A DNA stretch of 64,000 bases from assembly GCF_036669915.1 (NCBI RefSeq), contig NC_089320.1, positions 2,417,129 to 2,481,128 of the forward strand. Reading direction: 5' to 3'. Under the pieces are notes generated by a model. The model saw nothing but the letters and a program-made list of their open reading frames with translations, ran no database searches and had not been told where the DNA came from. This stretch comes from Pocillopora verrucosa (lineage: Eukaryota > Cnidaria > Anthozoa > Scleractinia > Pocilloporidae). Positions within the stretch are counted from its first letter, which is position 1. Every line of letters begins with the position of its first letter. Positions 26,801 to 37,321 of this stretch are shown here, in pieces. The position numbers were made by a program, and so were the translations under genes.

Positions 26801-29800
26801 TCTCTTAGTAAGGTTATGATGAAACGTTCTAGTCGCCAATTTGGCAACTAACTTTCAGGATTTGGTCGCCAAAGTGAAAAATTTAGGCACATTGGCGCCT
26901 GTATTAGGTGCAATTTCACGCCTTGTATAGAGAACAGTATGGAGATTATGCATTCTGATGGAGGGCACAAAGGGTTTACCAAGAGTATGATTATAGAACA
27001 AACAAGACAAAAAGCTTTGAATCACACAGATGTCATCAAAGATTAGAGCTTCAGAGTTGACTTCACATTTTCTTAAGGCCACAACTTCAGCTATGATTCA
27101 AGCAGTGTAACTACACTTTATTGTTAAAGTACCTTGAGGTGCATCCAGTGGTATTTTCAAACTGTGTCTGCCAGTCTCAGGACATGTGACGTAAAATGTG
27201 TTGGGATTTTCACATCTCAACAAGTGTTTTGGAGCATGATGGCCTAAAAAAAAAAAAACAACAACAATTTTACTCAACATCAGCACATGTATAATTACTA
27301 AAAGAGATACTGTTAATAAGACAAATGACATAGTGTTTCAAGCTCTGACCATTTTTGGTCACCATAGCATGGCAAGTGGAAAAAGATTTTTGTAAGAATT
27401 TGCACAATAATGTAGCAAGTTGTTCCTGATCTTGTACAAAGTTGAAAAGTTTTAATCTGTGTGTGTGTTTATAGTCGTCAATTAACATTTAATCTAAACA
27501 ACATCTACAGTGTGGAGCTTGGACTTGATTACTTATGCCCCATACACATCCAGCAAACCATTCATTCGAGAAGTTTACCATCTTTGTGTTTAGTGATATG
27601 ATTAGGACATCGCTCAACAATTTCTCGATAATGATCAGGTTGCCTGTAAATCACCACCACTCTGATGTAAAACCCTGCATGGGCTGGAGGGAAAACTAAA
27701 ACAAAAAGAAAACAAAGAAACAAGTTGGTACAAGGAAGCATACACATTAGTTTAAACAGAAACTTATTCCACAAGACTTCACTATCATGAAAACTCAAGT
27801 CATAAGGAAGTCATGAAGTTCAAAGTTGTATCTGCCTCATTAAACTGATGCTGGAAAAACCACAATCTGATGTAATCCAACTTGCAAGCTCTGTTTAGTC
27901 AAGAGTGAGGTTCCACAGTGGCCACAAAACAGTACCAGAAATTCTACATGTAAATAACTCTTACCGAAAGCTATGACCTTCAAAGACTATACTTTTTTTA
28001 AAACTACCATCAAGGTAACTCAGGATTCTTTACCAATCTCTTGTCTTTTCACCCATTTGGCTCCATATGGGGATACAGTTGTGTAGGTGAGCTGGTCCCA
28101 TATTGTGTGGATGGCATCACAATAAATATGATTGGATACAAGTAGCTGTAGCCAAATGTCTATCAGACTGAACTCTTGTTCAAGAGATCTTGACTCAAAT
28201 TCTACCACTATAACAGTATCACAACCATCTTTTTAGTTTTGTTAAACACCCTGCTCCACACTCAGTGATGCGGTTGTTTTTTTGTTTGTTTTTTTTTTTT
28301 TAGGTGATCCAATTTTCCTACCAACAACAATTCTGACAAGGATTGTAGCTCACAATCTTGTTCTCTAAGTGACCACAAAACTGCACTCCAATCAGAGAAG
28401 TATTATGGCGTGCCACAAAACCAGGTTATTTATAACTTCATAAAACTGGACAGGTCAAGCCAACAGACTCATGATAAATAAAACACAGAACACTAACCAT
28501 TTAGCTTTACTCTGATCGGTACAATACACCTCATCTTTACAAACAGTTTTTCTAAGGTAGGAGAGTAGGTCCACTGAGCTGATTTGGTGGGAGGGCCTTT
28601 CTCCTCTTCAAATCCCAAACTGAACCCGTACAGACCAGGGAAGTCAGTGTTACACACAATCAGCGGCTGTGGGCTGGGCTGTTCAGGTGGGGGTGTAGCT
28701 AAAGTGGATGGTAAAGTAGGAGAGTGGTCCAGAGGTTCCTGCTTGAAGCCCGATTGTTGTTGTGGATTTGGAAAATTTTGTTCTTGTAAAAGTTGAAGCA
28801 TCTGAATGAAGAAAAGCAGAATTTCATCTATTGTGATGTGAGAGGTCAATCTGTAGCTTGAGACCCACAGACCCAACCCTTCTCCTGGTCTCCTTACTAT
28901 GAAGCAAGTGAGGGTACTGCGGCTTCTGGATAGAATGCTAACTGCCATTTTTCAGGTTTCCCTTACAATTTGCCAAACGAATGACTGGAATTGAGCATTT
29001 TTTTTAACTCCAAATTGAAATTTGTACTATTTATTTCACATCTCAATAACTGTTTAACAATCATGCAGAAACTTTCATGAAAGTAGTACCTCAGGTCTCA
29101 GAACAGCAACACTTTCTAAATTCATCTCAACACTCTCTGGAATTGCAAAGGAAAAGTAACAGATCATATGCAAACCTGCTGGCTTTGAAAGTCAGGAAAA
29201 AGCACAACTAAACATTTGCACAAAGGCATGAAAGAAACCTTTAAAGAGTTCCAGTTAGCTAATATAACAACATGTTTCTGTACAGTACATAAATTTGTCT
29301 GGTTTTTTCGGAAATTTTTCAGTGGGGGAAGAAAAAGTGTAACAAAATTTTTAGTCACCAGGCCAACAGAAGTCCCAGACACAGCTAGTCACAGTATTCC
29401 TTATTAACTTAATTCTAATAAATACCTCATAATAACTGAGTTCAAGGTCTATATTGTAAGTTATAGACCAAGTTTTATAATGTTTGAGTTTATGTCCCAA
29501 TGGAAAAGCAGGCCGTACTGTGAAATACTAAATTGACCAATCCTAAATCTAAAGCTATTTAAGAGATATAGCAATTCTTAAAATTAAAGGAGTTCATGGA
29601 AAAAGCCAGAAATGAATCCTGATAGAATACTCAAATCTCCTTCCATAACATCTTGTATTTCCTTGTAAAGCAGAGGGAGAAGTAGATGTTGCATCAAAAT
29701 TCTTGTTAGGATTTTAATCCATGTACCCATCGAATAGAATTTGAAGACTGACTTTGCAGCTACAACAACATACCATGTATATTTTCATCTGACACATTTA

Positions 29801-30460
29801 TAACTGTAGGCGCCACATGAACTTGAGTTTGCATGCTGAAAACAAAACCCAAAATTGTCAATTATAGTTACAAAATGTAATTACAAATCAAACCTACTGT
29901 TTCCAACAAGTAATCAGAGTGCAAGTTCTCATAACAATTTTCCCACACAGTAAAACAGAGAGCCTGTGAGATTCAAGACAGAGCAGAGCTTGCTTAACAA
30001 TAGTAAAAAAAAAACACAAGCTCAAGCACAACACATCCTGTTTCACCATGAAAATCACCTTAGACGCTAGCAAAGGGCAAGCACAAGTGAAAGGAAATAT
30101 TCTGATCCTGCTATGCTTGTGCTTGTAATAATGCACTTGTGTTCATGCTTTCTTCAAGGCTGTTTTGACAATGAACTAAGAGCTATTATGCTTATGTTTG
30201 TGCTTTATGCTAGCTTGTGCCTGCATCACTAGTGAAAACCAAGCTTAAATCCTGGGTAGACCTTTACCAGTTAAATATTAAAGAAGTAAAAGATCTATTT
30301 CAACAACAAAAGCAAAATAAATAAGCAAACATTTGTACCTCTGCAAATCTCCTTGATTCTGAAACATACTATGGACACTTGAAAACATTTGGTCAAGTGT
30401 TTCTTGAGACAGGAAAGGCTCTAAAGAGCAGTTAGAGCCCTGGGAAGATGGCTGCGACAT
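20850..30460 (-). CDS. p53/p63-like: p53/p63/p73-family transcription factor, 12 exons, 567 aa
   Basis: Exons in coding order: 30339-30462 (ATG at 30458-30460), 29774-29835, 29090-29136, 28498-28801, 27579-27695, 27133-27243, 25759-25864, 25012-25343, 24595-24701, 23284-23384, 23074-23194, 20850-21023. All are GT-AG and in phase (1704 nt coding). An acidic N-terminal segment ([11 protein letters not shown], residues 16-26) aligns with the p63 activation helix. The DNA-binding domain spans about 128-315. Zinc ligands are C208, H211 (ERCPNH), C268 and C272 (FMCFSSC); DNA contacts are R278, R279 (GLNRRPIL), R302 and R309 ([10 protein letters not shown]). A Pro/Thr-rich linker and a basic KRLRK signal (422-426) lead to the tetramerisation domain ([20 protein letters not shown], 429-448). 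The C-terminus carries [12 protein letters not shown], like p63-alpha's inhibitory segment, with no SAM domain before it. It should act as a nuclear tetrameric regulator of damage response and germline survival; that role is inferred from the family. A 5' untranslated exon probably lies upstream. Confidence 0.95.
21161..21366 (+). mobile_element. MITE-like element, second family, copy 1
   Basis: It starts with ACCCTTTTAACTC and GTAACTTCTCC and ends with a CAGCGAGAGGGAAGAGTTAA block and ATCTTGGGGGTTTAAA. The same ordered blocks recur at 30828-31027. It lies in the last intron of the p53-family gene. Confidence 0.5.
21515..22800 (+). repeat. Tandem array of ~320 bp units in last p53-family intron
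   Basis: Three clear units start near 21720, 22046 and 22572, with a partial one at 21515. Each begins with a GTCAGT-rich palindromic head (CAACCATTCAGTCAGTCA, then CTGGTTGGTTGA), then a Poly-T 'AAAGTTTTT' with 'GCAACACAAA' block, then a TGCTTAAACAAGCC-like block. The unit at 22046 is about 200 bp longer because it carries a MITE (22321-22527). No SAM-like coding sequence is visible in the array. Confidence 0.7.
22321..22527 (+). mobile_element. MITE-like element, AACCCTTT family, copy 2 (inside tandem repeat)
   Basis: It runs from ATCTTTGACATCCTAACATC to GGAGTCAAAGGGTT. Internal blocks match the copies at 15426 and 30622. It interrupts one unit of the tandem array and so is younger than the duplication that made the array. 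Confidence 0.7.
23468..23745 (-). mobile_element. AGCTC-terminal element with tRNA-like insert, copy 1
   Basis: The termini are a diverged GCAGAGCTTG and a GCGAGCTCC, forming an inverted pair. Its right half matches the reverse complement of 39217-39365, including CACCTTGTACGG and GTACATCCAAATTTTTT. The middle differs: on the minus strand, 23515-23590 resembles a tRNA-derived SINE head (CCAGTGGTCAGTGCACTGGG, then ACCTGGGTCCTAGTCC). It lies in a p53-family intron. Confidence 0.55.
23808..24012 (-). mobile_element. MITE-like element, AACCCTTT family, copy 3 (reverse)
   Basis: The ends are ACCCCTTTAATGCC and GTAAAAGGTT. Internal reverse-complement blocks of the family are present (AGTATGGAGAATACGCATGA, CATTAAGGTCATGAGAA). 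It is intronic in the p53-family gene. Confidence 0.65.
24247..24510. mobile_element. Possible CAGGG-terminal MITE
   Basis: It begins CAGGGCCCAGTTGTTCAAA and ends with the inverted, diverged TTAAAAAGCCTGACCCTG. It is about 264 bp, non-coding, and intronic. CAGGG termini are common in hAT-type elements, but I see no clear target duplication, so the class is a guess. Confidence 0.45.
25925..26175. mobile_element. Long foldback element in p53-family intron
   Basis: A near-perfect palindrome of more than 180 bp. The left arm (AGATTCCAAGTTGCCATGCG ... CATCAAAATGTGGT) is mirrored at the right (ACCACATTTTGATG ... AGCAACTTGGAATCT). An inner stem around 26030-26060 is itself palindromic (AGGC-GC-AGCCT). 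Weaker inverted similarity (ATCATTAAA) extends the arms to about 25930 and 26172. No coding potential. Confidence 0.8.
26321..26977 (-). mobile_element. MITE-like element, AACCCTTT family, copy 4 (reverse, split)
   Basis: The ends are AACTCTTTGG and CACAAAGGGTTT. The internal order matches other copies up to 26478 and resumes at 26926 (AGAACAGTATGGAGAT). The gap is a separate insertion at 26479-26925. Confidence 0.65.
26479..26925. mobile_element. Nested 447 bp element with 5 bp target duplication
   Basis: The termini are CAGGGTGTGAAATT and its diverged inverse AATTTCACGCCTTG, each flanked directly by TATAG (26474-26478 and 26926-26930). It interrupts an AACCCTTT-family MITE. The interior repeats 'GGTCGCCA' and 'TTGGC' motifs and has no open frame of note. 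CAGGG-like termini suggest a hAT-like origin, but hAT elements usually make 8 bp duplications. Confidence 0.75.
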
Positions 30461-30621
30461 GGCTGAAATGAATGAGCACACAATGATCACAATGTTGCTG
30501 AAGCCTTTAGTGTCAGCCTTAAAAGCAATTACAAAGAGATCCATTCTGGTTACTAGCATGAATTCTCACCTGCAGAAATAGCTGAAAGTACCCTTAATTC
30601 TTTTACTACCAAGTGAGATTT

Positions 30622-30832
30622 AACCCTTTTCCACCCTAATATCAGTATGCATATTCTCCATACTGTTTCCTAAACATTTCCTAAGATACTGACATGGAGA
30701 ATTTATGTAAGAATCAAGAGCTTCTTTAGTCTGTAATCAGCTCCTTTATTCTCCTGACCTTAATGTTTGATTCAGGGTTGATACAGTAAGGAGAAATTAG
30801 ATGCCAGTCACTCTAAGGGGTTTAAAAGGGTG
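30622..30832 (+). mobile_element. MITE-like element, AACCCTTT family, copy 5
   Basis: It begins AACCCTTTTCCACCC and ends TTTAAAAGGGT. Internal ATCAGTATGCATATTCTCC and GTAAGGAGAAATTAGATG are shared with the other copies. It lies just upstream of the first coding exon of the p53-family gene. Confidence 0.7.
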
Positions 30833-31027
30833 AAAAGTAACTTCTCCTGAACATTTTTACAACCTTATACACATGTAAAGCAAACAGAACTTACTTAACC
30901 ATACTCATTCACTGGGGGTTGTTCCTATGATTTAACCTAAATTTCCAAAACTGAGTAGTTACAAAAAAAAATATAGCAGCAAGAGGGGAGAATTAAACAT
31001 TACATCTTAGGAGTTGAAGAGTTCAAC
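30828..31027 (+). mobile_element. MITE-like element, second family, copy 2
   Basis: It directly abuts the preceding element. It shares GTAACTTCTCC near the left end and AGCAGCAAGAGGGGAGAATT plus ATCTTAGGAGTTGAAGAG at the right with 21161-21366. Confidence 0.45.
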
Positions 31028-33075
31028 CAAATATATGTACATGGCTCACAGCTATACAGTTAACATTACTATTACAAATGATACTACACTGAAATTATAA
31101 GTCTGACTGGGTGACGGTGGAATTTTCCATGTTCTTCCTCATGAACAATTCACTTTTCATTTATATGCAAGAGACCCACCTATTAGTCATGTAAAAGGTC
31201 ATCAGTGGTAATTTTAAAAACCACAAAAAAAAACATCTAAGACAACAGTGTTTTGCTGTATAGCAATCTCTTAAAAACTTTGTAATTACCAATGCAATGG
31301 AGTGAGATTGTATGTAAGAAGTGTCTACAGCTAGGTTTCATATATATATTTTTGAGGATGTTATATAAACACTAATAATAAATACTTGGAGCAATTTGAA
31401 AATTTGGTCACATAACTGAGTTATCTGATCTCCCATTCATAGGGTAATGTACACTTGTTTTGATCACAGGTGTTTATTACACTTCTTCTACGTTTTGCAA
31501 TATATCCAAGGTTAATGTCAATTGTAAAGTAGTTTGGAAATTAGCCCCAGTCATGACAAAACTGACCACCTATTTTAAAATGGTTCGATTGTTGATTCAC
31601 ATGGAAAGTGAAATATCACAATCCATAATTAACACCTTAAAATATGCATTCAAATGAAAAAAAAACCCTTGAAACCCCAGCTCAAGTACTGGAGATGAAA
31701 TATTCGTTGCTTGAGATCTGGATACTATCACAGATCTATTACAATGATAAGCTTAGATCGTATCCTAACAGATGTCTAGTTTTGTAAATTCTATTTTTCC
31801 TCTAAAAGATAATGGTCGAATTCCACACATTAGACGATAAACAATTCAATTAACACAAGCAGGCTTGAAAATAAACCACAGAATTGAAAACAATGTGAAG
31901 TTTCAGTTCCAAACACGACCTCAACTTCCGATGTAAACAAAGAAACCACAACGAAGAGGGACCAAATATAGTTCGACTTAATGCTGGATTCGTTTACACT
32001 AAACCCCAGTATCTTTTCCGGTGCGAGGAGTTTCTTAATAACGTTGATTAGTTATGAATTACTGCTACTTGCACCTTAAGCTGATACACTGAATAGAACC
32101 ATCTCTGATGAGAGATACAAATTCTGAACATTTTCCATTCATGTGAAATCAATTCCAAACGATCTCTTGTTCGAAATCGTCTGAGTTGAGGTATCCATTC
32201 GTTCTTGCAACTTCACAGCGAAATCTCGATGAAAACTTCGATGTCTTGGACGAAGATGGATTAGTACTTAGAGCAATAACAGATTATACCAACCTATTTT
32301 CAAGATAAGACTTCAAAACTTCACAGCAATCTACAAGAACCAAATCTCTACCATTTTGGATGGCAAACCACGCGCGCTGATTCAACATGCATGCTCAGCA
32401 TCAAAATGTCAGGCGAGTAAACTGGAGCGAATCAATCAATGAAACGTTTATATCGTACTATTAAAACAAAGCCAATAGAGGCACTCTTTATATCTGAGAA
32501 AGATAAGCACGTGGTCTATTACTTCCGGTTGATTACCACCGTATTTCACACAGATAAATAGTCAGAAACTGTGTTTTGACAAGATATGAGAGATATAAAC
32601 CAGATTTTTGCACTCGAATTCAAGGATAATCTCTCAAAACAATCACGATTTCTTTCCAAGCCCTCGCGCTAATCATGATAAGAACTGCACCCTATTGTGA
32701 CAGCAGAGAATTGTTTTCTGCAAGTCGAAAACGCATCGCTGAGTTTTCTGCTTCGTGGATTTTTCGCAGCAATTTAAAGATGGCGCCGTAAATCCGACGG
32801 AACGCGTGTAAAATTTTATTGTCCGATTTGGCGGGAAAAATGGCTCGCCCAGACTTGCCCGATACAAAAGTGCTAATTTATGCCAAATATTCCTGAAACA
32901 ATAACCTGCTTCCAAAGATATTTCCTGTGCAAACAACAGGATTGCACCTCCCCGCCGTGTAAAATGGTCAGTACGAGACAACCTGTTGCTATTTTTAAAT
33001 GAGAAGCCCAGCACGTTACGTTAAAGGAGAAAGCAATGAAGGAGATGCTTTCTTTGAAACCCCTTCTCCTATATA

Positions 33076-33756
33076 CAGTTGAACCCTGGCGACTCGAATT
33101 GCCAAGGGAAATTGAAATTATTTCGAATTATCAGGGTTTCGAGTTATAGGAGTTTAGAACAGAAAGACCAGAAACACTAGATTAAACTGGTTTTATGATT
33201 ATACATGTTTTTTCGGAGGCCGATAAGCAAAACTCCTGCGCTGCACTAGTTACTGGAAAGGCTGTGAACCGGGGTGGCAAGTGCCTCGCACACTGAGTTT
33301 TGAGGGGAAGAAGAAACATGTTATTGTTCTCAAGAATGAACTGGGCACTATTGACAAGTTATGACAAACAACAGACCGACTCCAGCTTACGCGCAATTAT
33401 TTCTCTTAGCCGGGAAGAACTGTTAAAACTGTTTGTTTGCAGACATACAAACGTGTGATATCGACAAAGATCAATTTGTCATAATATACAAATGAGATTA
33501 AATGTAATCTTCCGGTGCAAAATGCTATGGTTCATTGGTCCGCAAAAGTGAAAATCGACTTCGAGTTATCGAGGATAAAATTATAAAGAAAAATACCTGC
33601 AGGTAAGTAAATAGCGCTGCGAGTTAGCAGGGTTTCGAAATATAGGGGTTAAAATTACAGTAAATATATGAGGCAAATCAAAGGGAAATCAGTTTTGCTT
33701 CGGGTTAGCGAGGAATTCGAGTTACCAAGGGTTCGAGTTATCGGGGTTTAACTGTG
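33076..33756. mobile_element. Pogo/mariner-like non-autonomous element
   Basis: The left terminus is CAGTTGAACCCTGGCGACTC and the right, reversed, is CAGTTAAACCCCGATAACTC. Both continue into repeats of 'TCGAGTTA' type. A TA precedes the left end, as expected for Tc1/mariner target sites; the right TA is not clear. No transposase frame is visible, so it is a deletion derivative. Confidence 0.6.
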
Positions 33757-33924
33757 GGTAAATTTCTATTACATACATTTTTCGGAAGAAACGAGTGTTG
33801 AGAACAGTCACACTGTATTTTTTTGGAGGTTAGAGTAACACATTTAAGAGGGTGATTGATTGATTTAAAACCTCCTCGTTTACTGGTGACACTGGGCTCC
33901 CTACTCCCCGGCTGTCGACTAGAT

Positions 33925-34125
33925 TATGATGGTGGGTGGTGAGAGCGCCCGCCTCCCGCCACTCGCTGGCGAAAGTTCGATTCCCGGACCTGGCATCACA
34001 TGTATGTGGTTGTCGTCCTTACCCCTAGGGTTTTTCCTCGAGGGTTTTTCTCCGAAGGTTTTTCTCAGGGTTTCCGGGTTTGATCCTTCCACTAAAAGCA
34101 ACATTCCACATTCCAATTCGATCTA
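33925..34125 (+). mobile_element. tRNA-derived SINE
   Basis: It has an A-box-like GGTGGTGAGAGCGCCCGCC at about 33934 and a B-box GTTCGATTCC at 33975-33984, with spacing right for an RNA polymerase III promoter. A non-tRNA tail follows with repeated GGGTTTTTC and GGTTTTTCTC motifs and ends near ATTCCAATTCGATC. The open frames here are by-products. Confidence 0.7.
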
Positions 34126-35741
34126 GAAACAGTGTACAAGAAGAGCCACTAACGGAATATCCATTGTTAAATTCCCATTTATTTCTTTACATTTTAAAAA
34201 AGCCTTTTGCGTTTTAATGATTTAAAATTAATAGTGACGAGAAAACAGGGAAAATTAGAGAACTTATACAGAGACCGTCGTTTTGCAGACACAGACAGCA
34301 ACCGAAAGAAGCCTGATGGAAATAATTGTAGGGCGCTTCAACGCCAGTAGATCATCTAGAAGATTTTCTTTTATACAGCATTTTAAACCAAACTGTGCTA
34401 ACCAAAAAGGAGTAGCAAGAGATTATAAACTGTCTCTTGAGGTTAGCGTGAGCACCAGGTATGAGCACTTCAGTTTTTGGCTGCCACGCGCGTCTCAAAA
34501 ACGTTTGTGCTCAAACCCCCTATGGAAGAAAACGGATAGAAGGACGAAATGCGGAGAGTTATATATTGGTATCCGTTCGGGACAGATTTAAAAGACAAAA
34601 CAAAACAAAAAGCGACAAAAAGCCGGGAGACCAAAGAGGCAGATCTCACCCCCGACGGGAGACGCGCCCCGCGCCCCGCCCCCCACCCCCTCCAACTTCC
34701 CACTCCTGTCACCAGCAGGGGCAGCGCGCAGCGGCCGGTAATCCTGAATGACAGGCACCAGCAGAGAAGGTGGAACCTATTACTAGTGGTTTTTTTTCTC
34801 TGTCTTTTATCATCCACACATACCTCGTACTAAAGCAAAATAAAAATGTCGCCCCTACAAGAAGTGGAAGGGAGGGGGGAATTAACCCTCCCCAACCCAG
34901 CCTTCCCAGCGCTATCTCCGAGGTCCCTTGTTAAGGGAAGCGAGATCAGTTAAGGTCATCCACCCCTCACCTCCAGGGGGACGGGAGCATGGGACGGGGC
35001 TGCCAGTGGGAGAGTAGGTTTTAGTCAGAACTGTTACGAGACAGGGATAAATTTCGTATTTCTTTGCAGTTAGGAAAAGCGTACGCATGCGCAAATGGAA
35101 AAATGTAACTGGCCGTGGCTCAAGCTCCAGTGAGTACCCGATGAAAGCCTGTGATGTTTTGTATTGCATGGAGGAATTACAGACGAGTTACCTCAAAACT
35201 GAACTGAAACTGAATTTTTAATTCGTTTCTTAATAAAATTTGTCATGACATGAATCTCTATCAAACTTAAGCTGCTTGGTAGCAAAAAATTATTTTTTTT
35301 AAAATTTCGTCGAATAAATTCTTAAGTCGCCTACGATATAATATCCCGAATAGTTTGCATCGTATTTACAAGTAAAGTTGGCAAGATGGGACGATTGTTG
35401 CTACAACGATGGTTGACCTGTCCCGATAGTGCTCGTAAAATACTGGAAAGTTCCTCGCCGTAATACCAAGAAGTTGCTAAAAAATTGTCAAAAACCTAAA
35501 AAGTTGTTACCTAAATTTCAAAATTTGCTACCTAAATTTCTTGATATCCTTAAATGAACGTTGATTACAAGCTTTCTTTTTCGTTATTCACAATAATTGC
35601 TGAAAATTGGACAAGAGAAATAGCTCGAAACTTAGCTTTAAAGAGTTGCTTGCAAATGTGGGCGAAATGTAACGATACTTCGGTCAAACGGAAGAAAACA
35701 AAAAGCTCATTTGAAGTCCTGCCAACGTCATTTCAACCAGT

Positions 35742-36404
35742 TACCGTATTTCCCCGTGTATAATACGCGCCCATGTATAATACGCACCCCTATTTTTGAC
35801 CAAATTTTTCATAAACAAAAGTTTTCAGAGCAAAAAAAAAACGTTAATTCTTCCTACAACTGACGTTTTGCAGTGGTAAGTTTCGTTACCATTTCGAATT
35901 TCTTATCGCTTGTGATTACAGTAATACGGTACGATCGTAATGTTTATCTCGTCAGCTGTTTCTTAAATACTCTACTAAATTTATTTATGAATCGAAATTG
36001 AAAATGTTTCATTAGTAGATTATTTAACTGAAGCCTATAAAGACCAATTACTACGAGGCTTTCGTTACTTTCTTTGTTGTGTTTGTGGATCGAAATTGGA
36101 AATGTTTCATCAGTAAATTATTAATTAACTCAAGCTAATAAAGACCAATTACTATGAGGCTTTCGTTACTTTCTTTGTTGTGTTTGTGGATCGAAATTGA
36201 AAATGTTTCATCGGTAGATTATTTAACTCAAGCTAATAAAGACCAATTACTACATGGCTTTTGTTACTTTCTTTGTTGTGTTTTTAACGTATGCAAATTA
36301 GGACGTACTTGAAAAACAATAGAAACCGTGTATAATACGCACCGCGATTTTGATGGTTATTTTCGTAGAAAGAAAGTGCGCATTATATAAGGGTAAATAC
36401 GGTA
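35742..36404. mobile_element. ~660 bp MITE with internal triplication
   Basis: The ends are inverted: TACCGTATTTCCCC at the left and the reverse complement of TACCGTATTTACCC at the right, each followed by TATAATRCGC motifs. Outer TA bases could be a target duplication. Inside are three direct ~100 bp units starting at about 35990, 36090 and 36191 (TCGAAATTGAAAATGTTTCAT ... CTTTCTTTGTTGTGTT). No transposase. Confidence 0.75.
35988..36286 (+). repeat. Three tandem ~100 bp units inside MITE
   Basis: Each unit has AATGTTTCAT, TAAAGACCAATTACTA and ACTTTCTTTGTTGTGTTT in the same order, with a few substitutions and one 'AATT' insertion in the middle unit. Confidence 0.8.
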
Positions 36405-37321
36405 TGTCACAAGATTCGATAAAGATCGCAATAGGCCTGGGAATTGTTGTCACGTGACAGGCTATTTGTTGGTTTTTCTTGAAATGGTTTCCTTTTTCAC
36501 GCTTGATAAATACTTTAATACTATATTTTGCTCAAGAATTGCTCAGAAAAGCAAAAATTGCTCGAAGTTGCTAAAACCACAAGAGGTTGCTCCAAACACC
36601 AAAAGTCTAAATTTCTCAAAAGTTGCCAAGCACAATCGGGACGGGCCCAACGATGGTCGCTAAATAGGGTCTGTGACACCGTTCACAAAGTAGAAAATAA
36701 TGGATCACGAAAATCGGAACTTGTCTTCCTCAACTGACAGAAAAACGAAGAAAGGATATAATGCATTTTATAATCTCGCAAAAATAAGCAGGTAACACTC
36801 TAGTCGGCCTCGTTTATATTTTTCTCAAGAACTCGAATAACGAGACCAAACAAGCAGCACCCTCAAGTAGTGTTTGAGGAAAGAAAACTGCAAAAGACCA
36901 GGTAGGATCTTTTTCCTATTTGAACCAACAAAATTTAGGCTGAGTGAATGAAGCAGCAATTTCATCGACTGATCCGCTTAGTCATTTCTACCTTATTGTA
37001 AGCGCCCTAAAAGGAACCTTCTCCCTTAACAGCTTTGAGCGATTTCTCTCTTTAAATTGAAGCGAATAATTTTCTTCTTTTTTTTTCTTCCGAATATCAT
37101 TGGAATCATCAAAATTTTAACATGAATTAACAACGATTTTCTCGGAAAATATGTAAACCTAAGACAAAAAACTGTCAGCTTGATCAGTATCTAAAGAAAT
37201 TGAGGTTCCAAAATACATTGAGGTAAGATTGGTTTGTGACATCTTTGTGTCCATGTGTTCCGCAACCAAGAGTTTTGCGGACGTTATAAGAAAATCACAC
37301 GATCTAAAAGAACTAGAACTC

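Larger units (their letters stand above)
30461..37321. other. Upstream region of p53-family gene and intergenic repeats
   Basis: This holds the promoter and probable 5' untranslated exon(s) of the p53-family gene (somewhere within 30.5-33 kb, not located), followed by repeats at 30622, 30828, 33076, 33930 and 35742. The CpG-rich stretch at 34640-34760 carries overlapping open frames on both strands typical of GC-rich noise. Confidence 0.5.

Noticed and set aside
33975..33984. Functional tRNA gene
   Set aside because: A and B boxes are present, but the flanking sequence does not form an acceptor stem and continues into a repeat tail, so it is a SINE.
34283..34833. Several overlapping open frames on both strands
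   Set aside because: They lie in a GC-rich, low-complexity stretch, overlap each other on opposite strands and lack any family resemblance or splice context.
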